64,000 nucleotides of DNA from the NCBI GenBank assembly GCA_012730045.1, contig JAAYBR010000111.1:29161-93160 (forward strand). The letters run 5' to 3'. The notes below the pieces were generated by a model. It did not search any database, was not told the DNA's origin, and saw nothing but the letters and a program-made list of their open reading frames with translations. This DNA is from Candidatus Hydrogenedentota bacterium. GTDB taxonomy: Bacteria > Hydrogenedentota > Hydrogenedentia > Hydrogenedentales > CAITNO01. The position numbers and the translations under genes are program-made. How positions within the stretch are numbered: position 1 is the stretch's first letter; every line of letters begins with the position of its first letter. Shown piece by piece: positions 43,128 to 52,453 of this stretch.

Positions 43128-44018
43128 TCACTCTCCGTTTCCGGCCGCCACGTCGTGGCTGACCAGGGTTCCAAGTCCCTTGTCGGTGAATATCTCGAGC
43201 AGCATGCTGTGGGGCGTGCGCCCGTCAATGATGTGGGTGCGCCGCACGCCCGCGTCCAGCGCCCGCAGGCACGCGTCCACCTTGGGCGCCATGCCCCCGG
43301 AGATCACGCCCTGCTTCTTCAGCGTCTCCACGTCGCGCGAGTGCAGGCGGTGGATCAGGGAGTCCGGGTCGTCCTTGTCGCGCAGCAGGCCCGGCGTGTC
43401 CGTGAGGAAGACCAGCTTCTCCGCCTCGAGGGCCGCGGCGATGTCGCCCGCCGCCGTGTCGGCGTTCACGTTCCAGGTGCCGCCCTCGCGGTCCGTGGCC
43501 ACGGGCGCGATGACGGGGATCATGCCGGCGGCGCACACGGCGCGGATGACCTTGGTGTCCACGGAGGTGATCTGGCCGACGAGGCCGATGTCCTCGCCGT
43601 CCTCCGTGTCCACCTTGCGGGCGGAGAGCATCTTGCCGTCCTTGCCGCTCAGGCCGACCGCCTCGCCTCCCGCCTGGTTCATCAGGTTGACGATGTCCTT
43701 GTTGACCTGGCCCGAGAGCATCATCTCCACCACCTCCATCGTGGCCTCGTCGGTCACGCGGAGGCCGCCCGCGGTGAAGCGGGAGGCGATGTTGAGGCGC
43801 TTGAGCATGCCGTTGATGGCGGGGCCGCCGCCGTGCACCACGATGGGGTTCATGCCGACATAGCGCATGAGCACGACGTCCTGCGCCGTGCTGGCGCGCA
43901 GCGCCGGGTCGAGCATGGCCGCGCCGCCGTACTTGATGACGACGGTCTTCCCCTCGAACTCGCGGATGTAGGGCAGGGCCTCGATCAGCACCTGCGCCTT
44001 TTCAATGACTGTCTGCAT
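43128..44018 (-). CDS. argB: Acetylglutamate kinase
   Basis: A 296-residue enzyme of the amino-acid kinase family that phosphorylates N-acetylglutamate, the second step of arginine synthesis. Motifs are KTVVIKYGGAAM (lysine of the phosphate site), VVHGGGPAINGML, FTAGLRVT-like FTAGGLRVTDEATMEVVEMM, WNVNADTAAGDIAAAL and VISGGMAPKVDACL. The N-terminal helix MQTVIEKAQVLIEALPYIRE is that of the hexameric, arginine-sensitive class, so feedback inhibition is likely. It is third in argC-argJ-argB, with 14 bases to the argJ stop. Confidence 0.97.
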   Translation of the reverse strand: MQTVIEKAQVLIEALPYIREFEGKTVVIKYGGAAMLDPALRASTAQDVVLMRYVGMNPIVVHGGGPAINGMLKRLNIASRFTAGGLRVTDEATMEVVEMMLSGQVNKDIVNLMNQAGGEAVGLSGKDGKMLSARKVDTEDGEDIGLVGQITSVDTKVIRAVCAAGMIPVIAPVATDREGGTWNVNADTAAGDIAAALEAEKLVFLTDTPGLLRDKDDPDSLIHRLHSRDVETLKKQGVISGGMAPKVDACLRALDAGVRRTHIIDGRTPHSMLLEIFTDKGLGTLVSHDVAAGNGE

Positions 44019-44032
44019 GGGCGCCCCCCGTT

Positions 44033-45241
44033 CTAGCTGCGGTAGTCCGCGTTGATGCTCACGTAGTCATGGCTGAGGTCCGAAGTCCACCAGGCCGCGC
44101 GGCCCGCCCCCTCGGACAGGAGGACCCGCACGCGCACCTCGCGCCGCTTCATGCGCTCCGCGGCGTCGGCCTCGGCGTAGTCCGTGGGGCGGCCGTCCTG
44201 GAAGATGGTCAGCCCCTCCAGCACGATGCTCATGCCCGACGGGTCGAACTCCGCCCCCGAATACCCCGCCGCGCAGGCGATGCGGCCCCAGTTGGGGTCC
44301 TCGCCGAAGAAGGCGGTCTTGCAGAGCTGCGACTGGGCGATGCTCCGGGCGACGAGGCGGGCGTCATCGTCCGTCGCCGCGCCCTCTACGGTGATCTCAA
44401 TGAATTTCGTGGCGCCCTCGCCGTCGCGCACCAGCGCCTTGGCCGTCTCGGCGCAGAGCGCCTCCAGCGCCTCCGCGAAGGCGTCAAAGTCCGCCGTGCC
44501 CGGTGCCAGGGGCGCGCCCCCGGCCTGCCCGTTCGCCAGGCAGAGCACCGTGTCGTTGGTCGAGGTGTCGTTGTCCACGCAGATGCGGTTGAAGGTGCGC
44601 TCCGTGCAGTGGCGCAGCAGGGCCTGAAGGTCCCTCGGCGCCAGCGCGGCGTCCGTCGTGACAAAGCAGAGCATGGTGGCCATGTTCGGCGCGATCATGC
44701 CCGAACCCTTGGCGATGGACCCAATCCGCACCGCGCCGCCGGAAAGCGGCACCTCCACGGAAAACTCCTTGGGCACCGTGTCCGTGGTCATAATGGCGCG
44801 GGCGGCGTCCGCCCCGCCCTCCGGCGAAAGGGCCGCCGCGCAGGCGCGCACCCCCTTCCCGATCCGGTCCATGGGCAGGGGCACCCCGATGACGCCCGTG
44901 CTGCACACCAGCACCTCCGTCACCGGCACGTCCGCCGCCGACGCCACGAGCGCCGCGATGGACTTGACGTCGTCCAGCCCCGGGTCGCCCGTGCAGGCGT
45001 TCGCGTTGCCGCTGTTCACAAACACGGCCCGGCCCGCGCCGCCGACGCACACGCCCTGGTCCCACAGCACCGGCGCGGCCTTCACCCGGTTCGTGGTGAA
45101 GCAGCCCGCGACCGCCGCGGGGGCGTCGCTGACGATGAGCGCGCAGTCCAGCCGCGTGCCCTGGGGGTTCTTGATGCCTGCGGCGGCCGCGCCCGCGCGG
45201 AACCCGCGCGGCGCGCACACGCCCCCGGGAAGGCTGTTCAT
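44033..45241 (-). CDS. argJ: Bifunctional ornithine acetyltransferase / N-acetylglutamate synthase
   Basis: A 402-residue enzyme that moves the acetyl group from N-acetylornithine to glutamate, which makes the arginine pathway cyclic. The start at 45241 (MNSLPGGVCAPRGFRAGAAA) overlaps the argC stop by 3 bases. The autocleavage site is Ala188-Thr189 in GSGMIAPNMATMLCFVTTDA; Thr189 becomes the nucleophile. TGVIGVPLPMDRI and NRICVDNDTSTNDTVL are also conserved. Length is normal for a precursor. Since no argA gene is visible, this enzyme may supply both activities. Confidence 0.97.
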   Translation of the reverse strand: MNSLPGGVCAPRGFRAGAAAAGIKNPQGTRLDCALIVSDAPAAVAGCFTTNRVKAAPVLWDQGVCVGGAGRAVFVNSGNANACTGDPGLDDVKSIAALVASAADVPVTEVLVCSTGVIGVPLPMDRIGKGVRACAAALSPEGGADAARAIMTTDTVPKEFSVEVPLSGGAVRIGSIAKGSGMIAPNMATMLCFVTTDAALAPRDLQALLRHCTERTFNRICVDNDTSTNDTVLCLANGQAGGAPLAPGTADFDAFAEALEALCAETAKALVRDGEGATKFIEITVEGAATDDDARLVARSIAQSQLCKTAFFGEDPNWGRIACAAGYSGAEFDPSGMSIVLEGLTIFQDGRPTDYAEADAAERMKRREVRVRVLLSEGAGRAAWWTSDLSHDYVSINADYRS

Positions 45242-46251
45242 GGGGTCATTCCTCCGAAACGGAGCCCTTCGGACTCGTCGAGGCCGAACATGACGTTGAG
45301 GCACTGGAGGGCCATGCCCGCCGTGCCGCCGACAAGGTTGTCTATGGCGCTGACGATCAAAAGGTTCCCCGTGCGCCGGTCGTAATGCCATCCGAAATCG
45401 CAGTAGTTCGACGCGCGGACGTTTTTCACCTCCGGCAGGATCCCGGCGCCCAGCACGCGCACGAAGGGCTCGTCCGCGTAGGCCGCATAGTACGGCGCGG
45501 GGTCAAACTCCCGATCCGGGCGCACCGTGATGGTCGAGAGGATGCCGCGCGTCAGCGGCGCGACATGGGGCGTGAACTGCACCGTCACCCGGTTCAGCAG
45601 CTCCTGCTCGATCTCGGGCACATGCTGGTGCACGCCGGGCTTGTAGGCCTTCAGGTTCTCGTTCATTTCCGGGTAGTGGAACGCCTCGTTCAGCGTCCGG
45701 CCCGCGCCGGAAATGCCGGAAACGCTGTCCGCCACAATGGGCGTGGCGCCCAGCGGCGCGTCCAGCAGGGGGCGCAGGGGCATGATCACACTGATGGGGT
45801 AGCACCCCGGCACGGCGACCAGCTGCGCGTCCCGCAGGGCCTCACGGTAGAAGGGCACCAGCCCGTAGACCGACTCCGGCAGCAGCCCCGCCGCCGTGTG
45901 CTCCTTCTTGTAATACTGGAGCCACAGGGCAGTGTCTTTCAGGCGGAAATCCGCGCCGATGTCCAGCACCCGGGCGCCCGCCGCCCGCAGCGCCGCCACG
46001 GGCGCCATGGACTGGCCGCCCGGCACGCCGACGAAGACGGCATCGCAGCGCGCCGCCAGGCTGGCGGCGTCAAAGGTCTCGAAATGCAGGCCGCACAGCT
46101 TGCGGAACGCGGGCAGCACCTCGCCGACCGCCTCGCCGGAGGCGCTGGTCGAGGCCACCGCCACGACCTCCACCCCGGGATGGGCCAGCAGCAGGCGCAG
46201 GAGTTCGCGTCCGCCATAGCCGGTCGCCCCGACAATACCCACTCGTATCAC
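45238..46251 (-). CDS. argC: N-acetyl-gamma-glutamyl-phosphate reductase
   Basis: A 337-residue NADPH-dependent enzyme, the third step in arginine synthesis. I chose the GTG at 46249-46251, which gives MIRVGIVGATGYGGRELLRL with GGGGA 7 bases upstream; the longer frame has no family match. The Rossmann motif is GATGYGG (residues 8-14) and the catalytic Cys150 lies in VAVPGCYPISVI. The His in KPGVHQHVPEIEQEL is the catalytic base region. It begins the arg-exb operon, and its 5-prime side faces the lptF gene across 253 bases that should carry both promoters. Confidence 0.96.
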   Translation of the reverse strand: MIRVGIVGATGYGGRELLRLLLAHPGVEVVAVASTSASGEAVGEVLPAFRKLCGLHFETFDAASLAARCDAVFVGVPGGQSMAPVAALRAAGARVLDIGADFRLKDTALWLQYYKKEHTAAGLLPESVYGLVPFYREALRDAQLVAVPGCYPISVIMPLRPLLDAPLGATPIVADSVSGISGAGRTLNEAFHYPEMNENLKAYKPGVHQHVPEIEQELLNRVTVQFTPHVAPLTRGILSTITVRPDREFDPAPYYAAYADEPFVRVLGAGILPEVKNVRASNYCDFGWHYDRRTGNLLIVSAIDNLVGGTAGMALQCLNVMFGLDESEGLRFGGMTP

Positions 46252-46504
46252 GAAAGAATCCCCATGGGCCCAGGAAAAGGACCGGCCCGGTTGCGGAAGC
46301 CACACCACACAAAAACACAAGATATGGCTGATTATAGGAGTGCGGGCACAACTTCTGCAACAACCGGGCGAAAGAGCGCGCCCGAAAAGGCACGGCTGTC
46401 CGACTCGTCAGACCGGTCAGACCCGTCGGAAAAACAGTCTCGAACCCCCGGCTACCCCGGTCCCGCCCGGATTGGCTATAATCCCGGTTACCAAAGGGAC
46501 GCCT

Positions 46505-47611
46505 GTGACCGTCATTTCCCGATACAACCTCCGCCTGATCGCCGTGCCCGCGCTGATGTCCGCGCTGGTGATCGTGTTTTTCCTGACCGGGGGCGCCGTG
46601 CGCACCCAGATGCGGGCGGTGATGGAGCTTATCCCGGCGGACCAGATCCGCATGTGGGACATCACGCGCATCTCCGCGTTCACCACGCCCATGCTCTCCG
46701 GCTATGTGATCCCCATCACGTTCCTGCTGGGGATCATGATGGCCTTCTCGCGCCTCGCACGGAACAGCGAGCTGACGGCGATGAAGGCGGCGGGCATCCC
46801 CCTGAAGCGGCTGGTGATGCCCGTGGTCCTGCTGGGGGTGCTCCTGAGCGGGGCGTCCTTCTTCATCCAGAACACCGCCCAGCCCTTCGCCCACCGCCAT
46901 CTGGTGTCCCTTATCTCGCGGGAACTCCCCCTGCGGGTGACGATTGACCTGCTGCCCGCGGGGGTCATGCACACCTTCGGCGACTGGCGGGTCTACATCG
47001 GCTCCCGCGACGGCAACGGCGTCCTGCACGACATCATGGTGCTCCAGCCGGACGGCGAGGGGGGCGCGAACGCCTTCTACGCCGCGACGGCCCGGCTGGT
47101 GCGCGAAAACGGCCAGCCGATGCTGGAGATGCGGCAGGGCTACCTCGTGCCCGCGGACCCGACGCGCCATTTCACCTTTGACATACTGCGCAAGCCGGTG
47201 CCCCCGCTGGTGGCGGACAAGTCCTGGAGCTCCAAGGACGGCATGACGCTGGGCGAACTGCTGGCACTGGAAGACGAGCTGGAACAGCTCTTCGCGGAGA
47301 CCCAGGCCCTGCCCGTGGCGGGCGACCTGCGCTCGGTCCGCATCCACATCAAGAACCGCATCGCGTTCCCCCTCATGTGCCTGGCCGTGGCGCTGATCGC
47401 CGCGCCCGTGGGCGCGCGCACGCGCAGGGCGGGGCGTTCCTACGCCTTCGGCGCGGGGCTGGTGATCCTGTGCGGCTATTTTGTCCTGCGCAAGGTGGCG
47501 GAGCCGCCCTTCCTCGCCTCCCTGTCCCTGACCGTGCTGATGGGGCAGCTGCCCAACCTCGTGCTGGGCGCGGCGGGCCTGTTCCTCCTCTCGCGGGTGG
47601 ACCGAATATGA
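46505..47611 (+). CDS. lptF: LPS export permease LptF
   Basis: A 368-residue inner-membrane permease of the YjgP/YjgQ family that extracts lipopolysaccharide from the inner membrane with LptG and the LptB ATPase. The start is GTG at 46505-46507 (MTVISRYNLRLIAVPALMSA) after AAGGGA. Six transmembrane helices surround a periplasmic beta-jellyroll (about 110-230). The conserved SRLARNSELTAMKAAGIPL coupling helix is visible. A possible -10 box TATAAT lies at 46477-46482, but no good -35. It overlaps lptG by ATGA. The assignment as F and not G rests on order and is tentative. Confidence 0.88.
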   Translation: MTVISRYNLRLIAVPALMSALVIVFFLTGGAVRTQMRAVMELIPADQIRMWDITRISAFTTPMLSGYVIPITFLLGIMMAFSRLARNSELTAMKAAGIPLKRLVMPVVLLGVLLSGASFFIQNTAQPFAHRHLVSLISRELPLRVTIDLLPAGVMHTFGDWRVYIGSRDGNGVLHDIMVLQPDGEGGANAFYAATARLVRENGQPMLEMRQGYLVPADPTRHFTFDILRKPVPPLVADKSWSSKDGMTLGELLALEDELEQLFAETQALPVAGDLRSVRIHIKNRIAFPLMCLAVALIAAPVGARTRRAGRSYAFGAGLVILCGYFVLRKVAEPPFLASLSLTVLMGQLPNLVLGAAGLFLLSRVDRI

Positions 47612-48696
47612 CCATTCTCGACCGCCACTTCGCCGTCCGGCTGCTCTCCGCCATCTGCATGATCCTGGTCTCCCTCGTGCTGCTGGTGGCGGTGATTGAC
47701 ATCCTGGTCACCCGCCAGGACAACATCATCAAGTATCAGGTGCCCGCGCTCGTGGTTCTTCAGTACTACCTTTTTTTCACCCCCACCATCCTCTTCGAGT
47801 TCCACGCCGCGGCCATCGGGGTGCTCATCGCGGGGCTGGTCGTCATGGGCCGGGCCGCGCAGGACAACGAGATCACCGCGGCCCTGGCCGGCGGGGTGAG
47901 CCTGATGCGCATCGCCCGCGCGCCCGTCGCCGTCGCCCTCCTGATTGCCGGGGGGGCCTATCTTTTCGAGGACACCGTGGGCGTGGCCGCCAGCCGGCGG
48001 CTGGAGGAGATAGACGCGCGGTATTTCTCCAAGATCAGCGACACCAACCGCGCCGGGGTGAGCTGGAAGAACCTGTCCGGCGGGTGGTCCTGCCACATCC
48101 TCACCTTCAACCGGCGCGCCCGCACGGGGCAGGACGTGTACCTGCACCGGATCGCCCCGGACCGGGTGGACGAAATCCGCGCGGGGCGCATCTTCTGGGA
48201 CGAGGCGCGCGGGGAATGGATGCTGGAGAACGGGCGGCAGGCCGTGTTTGACCTGACGCGCGGCTGGGAGGTGCGCGCCAACCGCATCACACAGGCCCCG
48301 GCCCCCTTCACGGAGACGCCGGAGGCCCTCTTCGCCCTGGAGGCCCCCTCGCGCACCAAGACCGCGCGCCAGCTCGCCGCGGACATCCGCAGCGCCGCCG
48401 CCATGGGGGTCCCCGTGCTGAAACAGCGGGTGGAATACCATCTCAAGTTCGCCCAGCCCGCCCTCTGCCTCGTCATGATCCTGCTGGCCGTCCCCTTCGC
48501 CCTGCGGCTGCGCCGCGGCGGCATCGGCATCGGCTTCGGGGTGGCCGTCGCCATCGGCCTGGCCTACCTCTCCGTCTTCTACGCCGGCATCGGCCTCGGC
48601 TACCTCGACAAACTCCCGCCCGCCCTGGCCGCCTGGCTCGCCAACGCCGTCTTCTTCGCCCTCGGCGTTGTCCTCTTCAAGCGCTCCGCCACCTGA
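47608..48696 (+). CDS. lptG: LPS export permease LptG
   Basis: A 362-residue partner permease, starting MTILDRHFAVRLLSAICMIL at 47608. The ATG overlaps the lptF stop. It has the same six-helix plan: helices near 10-30, 52-78 and 98-115, a periplasmic domain (about 125-260), then RVEYHLKFAQPALCLVMILL and two more helices. AAQDNEITAALAGGVSLMRI is the coupling helix. The pair carries LPS to the periplasmic bridge. LptB, LptA and LptC are not in the window. Confidence 0.88.
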   Translation: MTILDRHFAVRLLSAICMILVSLVLLVAVIDILVTRQDNIIKYQVPALVVLQYYLFFTPTILFEFHAAAIGVLIAGLVVMGRAAQDNEITAALAGGVSLMRIARAPVAVALLIAGGAYLFEDTVGVAASRRLEEIDARYFSKISDTNRAGVSWKNLSGGWSCHILTFNRRARTGQDVYLHRIAPDRVDEIRAGRIFWDEARGEWMLENGRQAVFDLTRGWEVRANRITQAPAPFTETPEALFALEAPSRTKTARQLAADIRSAAAMGVPVLKQRVEYHLKFAQPALCLVMILLAVPFALRLRRGGIGIGFGVAVAIGLAYLSVFYAGIGLGYLDKLPPALAAWLANAVFFALGVVLFKRSAT

Positions 48697-48714
48697 ACGG
48701 CGCGCAACGGACGA

Positions 48715-48791
48715 ACACGGACGGACACGGACCCGCACGGCAATGTTCGATCTGTCCATACCGTCCACATCGTCCATTCCGTCCACAACAG
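48715..48791. repeat. Short tandem repeats after lptG
   Basis: GAACACGGACGGACACGGAC and then CCATACCGTCCACATCGTCC with ATTCCGTCCAC are short, imperfect tandem units. They resemble the GTCCAC and CACGGAC-type low-complexity repeats seen elsewhere in the window. No gene lies between lptG and the convergent ferredoxin gene. Confidence 0.5.
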
Positions 48792-48842
48792 CGCGCGCCA
48801 CTGACGCCCCCCGGTCTCCCTTCAGCAGTTCCAGAAACCCTT

Positions 48843-49136
48843 CTATTTCTCCCCAGCCAAGCTTCGCAGGATTTCCGGAAGGTCCTCCGGCGTCACGCCG
48901 GCGTGCCACACGTTGTCGGGAAACACCATGAGGTTGGGGCCCTTGGCGCAGCGGTTGAGGCATCCCGAACGGCTCACCCGTATCTTCGCCGACAACCCCA
49001 GGGCTTTCACCTGTTCCTTGAGCGCCGCATGGAGTTCCGCGCCGCCCCGCGCTTCGCAGCAGGGCCCCTGGCCGTCTTCGCGGTGGTGCACACAGACGAA
49101 CACGATCTTTTCGTAGGGCACCGGCTGGGTTTCCAT
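48843..49136 (-). CDS. Thioredoxin-like [2Fe-2S] ferredoxin
   Basis: A 97-residue protein starting METQPVPYEKIVFVCVHHRE with AAGGAT upstream. The cysteine pattern of thioredoxin-like [2Fe-2S] proteins is present: Cys15 (FVCVHH), Cys26/27 (GPCCEARGG), Cys59 and Cys63 (SGCLNRCAKGPNLMVFP). The family is a small electron carrier, sometimes acting with cobalamin or hydrogenase enzymes. It sits 34 bases downstream of the PLP enzyme on the same strand, so they may share a transcript. No direct redox partner is visible. Confidence 0.88.
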   Translation of the reverse strand: METQPVPYEKIVFVCVHHREDGQGPCCEARGGAELHAALKEQVKALGLSAKIRVSRSGCLNRCAKGPNLMVFPDNVWHAGVTPEDLPEILRSLAGEK

Positions 49137-49170
49137 GGGTATCCTTCTGGCGCGGGGGGCGCCTGTGCGG

Positions 49171-50259
49171 TCAGTCGCGGTCCAGCGGCTGGACGGGCTG
49201 ATCGAAGTATGTCTGCAACAGTGCGGGAAGACGGCGGTATTCCCCGGATGGGGGCTCCGGCCCGGAGGGCGGGCCGTTGTAGGTGTTCCAGAAGAGCGCG
49301 GTCTGGCCGCGCAGCCGGCCCGACGCCGCGTCGGCGTGCAGGGCCGCCAGCGCCTTGCCGGTGTAGGTGCCCTCAAGGGAAAGCCCCATACGGGCGCGGG
49401 CAAAGCGCACCATCTCCGCCGACTCCGGGGTGTACAGCGCGTATTCCGCGCCGAAGAATTCGTCCCGGATGCGGAACCGGTCCCCGTCCAGCGCGCACTC
49501 CGGAAAGGCGGGGCACGCCTCCCGCAGCAGGCGCAGGGTCCGGGCGAAAAGCGCCGCCGCGTGTTCCGGGCTGGTGTGGGGGGCGGTGGTGACGCGCACG
49601 GCCTCGACCCGGGTCTTCAGCCCGGCGGCGGCCAGTCCGAGGGCCAGACCGACACAGGTGCCCATGGTGCCCGAGGGCACATAGAGCGCGTCGGGCTCGG
49701 GAAGCAGCCCCGCGCGCACCTGTTCGCGCAGCTCAAACGCCGCCTCGACAAACCCCAGCGCGCCCGCGGGGGATGACCCGCCGGGGGGAATCACCGTGGG
49801 CATGAGGCCGTCGCGGTCCGTGTCCTCCCAGAAACAGCGGACCGCCTCCCTTGACGTGTCGCGCCACGCGCAGGGCCGCAGCCGGGCGCCCGCCGCCAGC
49901 GCGCGCAGCAGGTTGCGCCGCACAGCATGGGCGTTGTGCTGGGGGCCGAGGATGCTGGTGCAGCGCATGCCCAGGGCCGTCGCATGCACCGCCGTGGCCA
50001 AAGCGTGGTTGGACCCCGCCCCGCCGAAGGTGATCACGGCCTTCGCCCCGCGCGCAGCCGCCGCGCCCAAGAGCCAGCCCAGCTTGCGCGCCTTGTTGCC
50101 TCCATAACGCGGCGAGGTGGCCTCGTCATGCTTGATGAACACCCGCGCGCCGCTGTCGGAGAAGGCGTCCGTCTCCGTCACCGGAGTGGGCAGTTCGGCC
50201 AGGGGCAGACAGGGAAAGGCCGCCGCGAGTTCTGGATACAACCGGTGCAACAGGGTCAT
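49171..50259 (-). CDS. PLP-dependent ACC deaminase/D-cysteine desulfhydrase family enzyme
   Basis: A 362-residue beta-family PLP enzyme. I took the ATG at 50259 (MTLLHRLYPELAAAFPCLPL), which has GGGGA 4 bases upstream; a GTG 15 bases earlier lacks a site. Lys56 in RYGGNKARKLGWLLG is the Schiff-base lysine. The phosphate loop is VPSGTMGTCVGLALGL and GGAGSNHALATAV carries the substrate side. Relatives include ACC deaminase and D-cysteine desulfhydrase. Telling them apart needs an alignment; the long TYTGKALAALHADAASGRLR stretch favours the desulfhydrase-like group. Either would break down a small amino acid to ammonia. Confidence 0.85.
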   Translation of the reverse strand: MTLLHRLYPELAAAFPCLPLAELPTPVTETDAFSDSGARVFIKHDEATSPRYGGNKARKLGWLLGAAAARGAKAVITFGGAGSNHALATAVHATALGMRCTSILGPQHNAHAVRRNLLRALAAGARLRPCAWRDTSREAVRCFWEDTDRDGLMPTVIPPGGSSPAGALGFVEAAFELREQVRAGLLPEPDALYVPSGTMGTCVGLALGLAAAGLKTRVEAVRVTTAPHTSPEHAAALFARTLRLLREACPAFPECALDGDRFRIRDEFFGAEYALYTPESAEMVRFARARMGLSLEGTYTGKALAALHADAASGRLRGQTALFWNTYNGPPSGPEPPSGEYRRLPALLQTYFDQPVQPLDRD

Positions 50260-50304
50260 GGCATCCCCAATCACCGCAACACGGCGGAATGTGCCGGGTG
50301 CGGC

Positions 50305-51279
50305 CTATTGCTGCATGACGACGTTTTTGACGCCCTGCAGGGCCGCCACGCAGTTGGCCACGCCGACGTTGACGGGGGCGATGCCGGTTCTGTTGTAGCG
50401 GAGGAACTCCACATGCCCGTCGAGGAACAGGATGTTTGACCCGCCCGGCACATGGTTGTACAGGCTGGCATCCACGCCGATCATGTCGCCCATGATCCAA
50501 ATCTGGCTCTGGGCCTGCGAGGAGGCGCCCGGGTTGTTGATGTCCGTGACCAGGAAGCGCTCGATGCCCTCGCGGAGACGGTAGACAGTGTTGCCCGTGC
50601 CGTTGCCGATGCCGGGGTCCACTTCAAGATCCACATCCGCGCGGGACGTGTCCCGGTTGATGAAGAAGGGGGTCACCATCCACAGGACCCCGTCCAGCAC
50701 CTGCTTGGGCGCCGTGCCGGACACCTGCAGCCCGGGAATCATCGCCTGTGCCATGGCAAGCGACTCCTGCGGGTCGTCGGTGTCGGTGCCGCCGGCCTTG
50801 TCGAAAAGCCAGCCCAGATAGAGATAGCTGGCGTCCGCCAGGTGCATGCCCCGGTTGGGATCCTGGCAGGGAAGCGCGATGTCCGTTTCATTCGTGACGG
50901 GATTCTTGGTGTCCTCCGCCTTGTGCTCCGCGTCGGAGGGGCAGATCAGGATGTTCGGGTCCGTCAGGTACTCCGGATACATGGCCGAAACCAGCGGACC
51001 CGCCGCCAGCACGCCGCGCTTGCCCGTCAGGGGGAACCCGGCGGTGTTGCAGTCGAGCGTCTGCTGGTCGGTCAGCGTCACGGGCGGCAGTTTCGATCCC
51101 GAGGACTCGCCGCTGTACATCTTGAAGATCAGCCCGAACTGCTTGAGGTTGTTCTGGCAGGAGGACCGGCGGGCGGCCTCGCGCGCGCGCGCAAGCGCCG
51201 GGAGCAGGATGGCGGCGAGAATGCCGATGATGGCGATGACCACGAGCAGTTCGATCAGGGTGAATCCACACTTCTTCAT
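50305..51279 (-). CDS. DUF1559 prepilin-like protein, copy 1
   Basis: A 324-residue protein of the DUF1559 family, common in planctomycete-like bacteria and of unknown role. It starts with a pilin-like leader MKKCG, then [20 protein letters not shown], which a prepilin peptidase should cleave before Phe6. The conserved [20 protein letters not shown] block follows, and the C-terminus holds [17 protein letters not shown], the H-X9-DG-type motif (here with ten residues between His and Asp). [21 protein letters not shown] block is shared with the copy at 61071-62066. AAGGAT precedes the ATG. It is probably a cell-surface fibre or pseudopilin-like protein. Confidence 0.92.
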   Translation of the reverse strand: MKKCGFTLIELLVVIAIIGILAAILLPALARAREAARRSSCQNNLKQFGLIFKMYSGESSGSKLPPVTLTDQQTLDCNTAGFPLTGKRGVLAAGPLVSAMYPEYLTDPNILICPSDAEHKAEDTKNPVTNETDIALPCQDPNRGMHLADASYLYLGWLFDKAGGTDTDDPQESLAMAQAMIPGLQVSGTAPKQVLDGVLWMVTPFFINRDTSRADVDLEVDPGIGNGTGNTVYRLREGIERFLVTDINNPGASSQAQSQIWIMGDMIGVDASLYNHVPGGSNILFLDGHVEFLRYNRTGIAPVNVGVANCVAALQGVKNVVMQQ

Positions 51280-51422
51280 CTCGGGAATCCTTGTCGTTTA
51301 TGAATATAATAACAAGTAAGCAAGGTTAATTATGCCTGTCAACAAGTTGACCGTTAGGTGCCACCCCCTCATGCTAGCATACCTTCCCGGAAAAATGCCA
51401 TAGGCTTTCACAGTTGCGGGCA

Positions 51423-52448
51423 TCACTCCGCCCCCGCGTCGCCGCCGGGCGGGGGCAGCAGGGCCTCAGTGTCGGAGCTGGACTTCCGGCCGAAGAGGCC
51501 GAGGAAGGCGCAGGTGAAGAAGAGCTGGACCCCGGCGATGCCCAGCGCGGCGCCGAGGAAGGCGAGGCGGAGGGTATCCATGCCGAGGGACACGGTCTGC
51601 TGCGGGGTCGGCGGCGCGGCGGCGTCCCCCGCGCACGCCCGAAACAGGGCGGCGGCCAGCACCGCCATGCCCACCGCAAAGGTGGACAGGCTCACGAGCA
51701 CGCCGTTTTCGAGCATGATGAAACGGCGGCACCGGGTGACAATCCGAGACAGGGTGCTGTCGTCGTGCCAGCGGGGGTGCTTCACCCGGTCCTGGGCTGT
51801 CAGGCCCAGCAGGAGAATCTGAAGGCCCAGCACCACGGAAACGAGTCCGCCGAGCCCGCCGAGGACCGCCGGCACCGGCGGCAGGAGGCTGAACCCGGCG
51901 AGGATGCCTACGAGCCCGCCCGCGGCCAGCAGCAGCCCCGGCAGGAAGAACAGCCACAGCGGGGCGTAGTGCAGCATGAGCTGGAGATGGCGCCATCCGT
52001 CGCGGAAGGAGCGAAGGTGCGGCTCGCGGCCCCGCTGGTCGCAGTGGAAATGGATGGGGATCTCGGCGAAGCGCAGGCGGTGGTGGGCCGCCTTGAGAAT
52101 CATCTCGGAGGCGAACTCCATGCCGTCGGAGTGGAGGTCGAGCCGCGCCAGGGCGTCGCGGCGCACGCCGCGCAGGGCTGCGGCGAATTCCGGCACATAG
52201 GCGGGGTCGTAGGACAGGTCGGCGTCCATGAAGACGACGAAGTCGCCCTCCGCCGCGTCAAGCCCCGCGCGGAGCGCGCGCCCGTAGCCGCGTCCCCGCA
52301 CGGGCACCACCCGCGCGCCGGCCTCTTCCGCCAGCGCCACGGAGGCGTCGGTGGACCCGTTGTCGGCCACCAGCACCTCGCCTCGCAGCCCCGCGCCGTC
52401 GAGGGCGGCCCGCGTCTTGATTTCGGGGGCGGGTCTCCGCATAATCAC
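51423..52448 (-). pseudogene. GT2 glycosyltransferase with apparent N-terminal and internal deletions
   Basis: The open frame of 341 residues resembles DPM1-like GT2 enzymes but is damaged. The usual opening (VSVxxPxxNE) is missing: it starts MIMRRPAPEIKTRAALDGAG and only then GEVLVADNGSTDASVALAEE. The DxD motif region MDADLSYDPAYVPEFAAALR joins directly to GVRRDALARLDLHSDGMEFA, skipping about 60 residues that normally carry the GSR and the acceptor site. The C-terminal membrane helices (about 150-290) are intact. The start GTG at 52448 is 5 bases from the start of the divergent GT2 gene, with no room for promoters. It is likely non-functional as a transferase, although the frame is open. Confidence 0.7.
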
Positions 52449-52453
52449 GGGCC

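Noticed and set aside
46477..46482. TATAAT as a promoter for lptF
   Set aside because: A perfect -10 box, but at the right spacing there is only ACCCCG and no extended -10 motif, so I did not list it as a promoter.
51423..52448. Counting the damaged GT2 as a normal glycosyltransferase
   Set aside because: The opening nucleotide-binding motif and the central segment after DxD are missing compared with the family.
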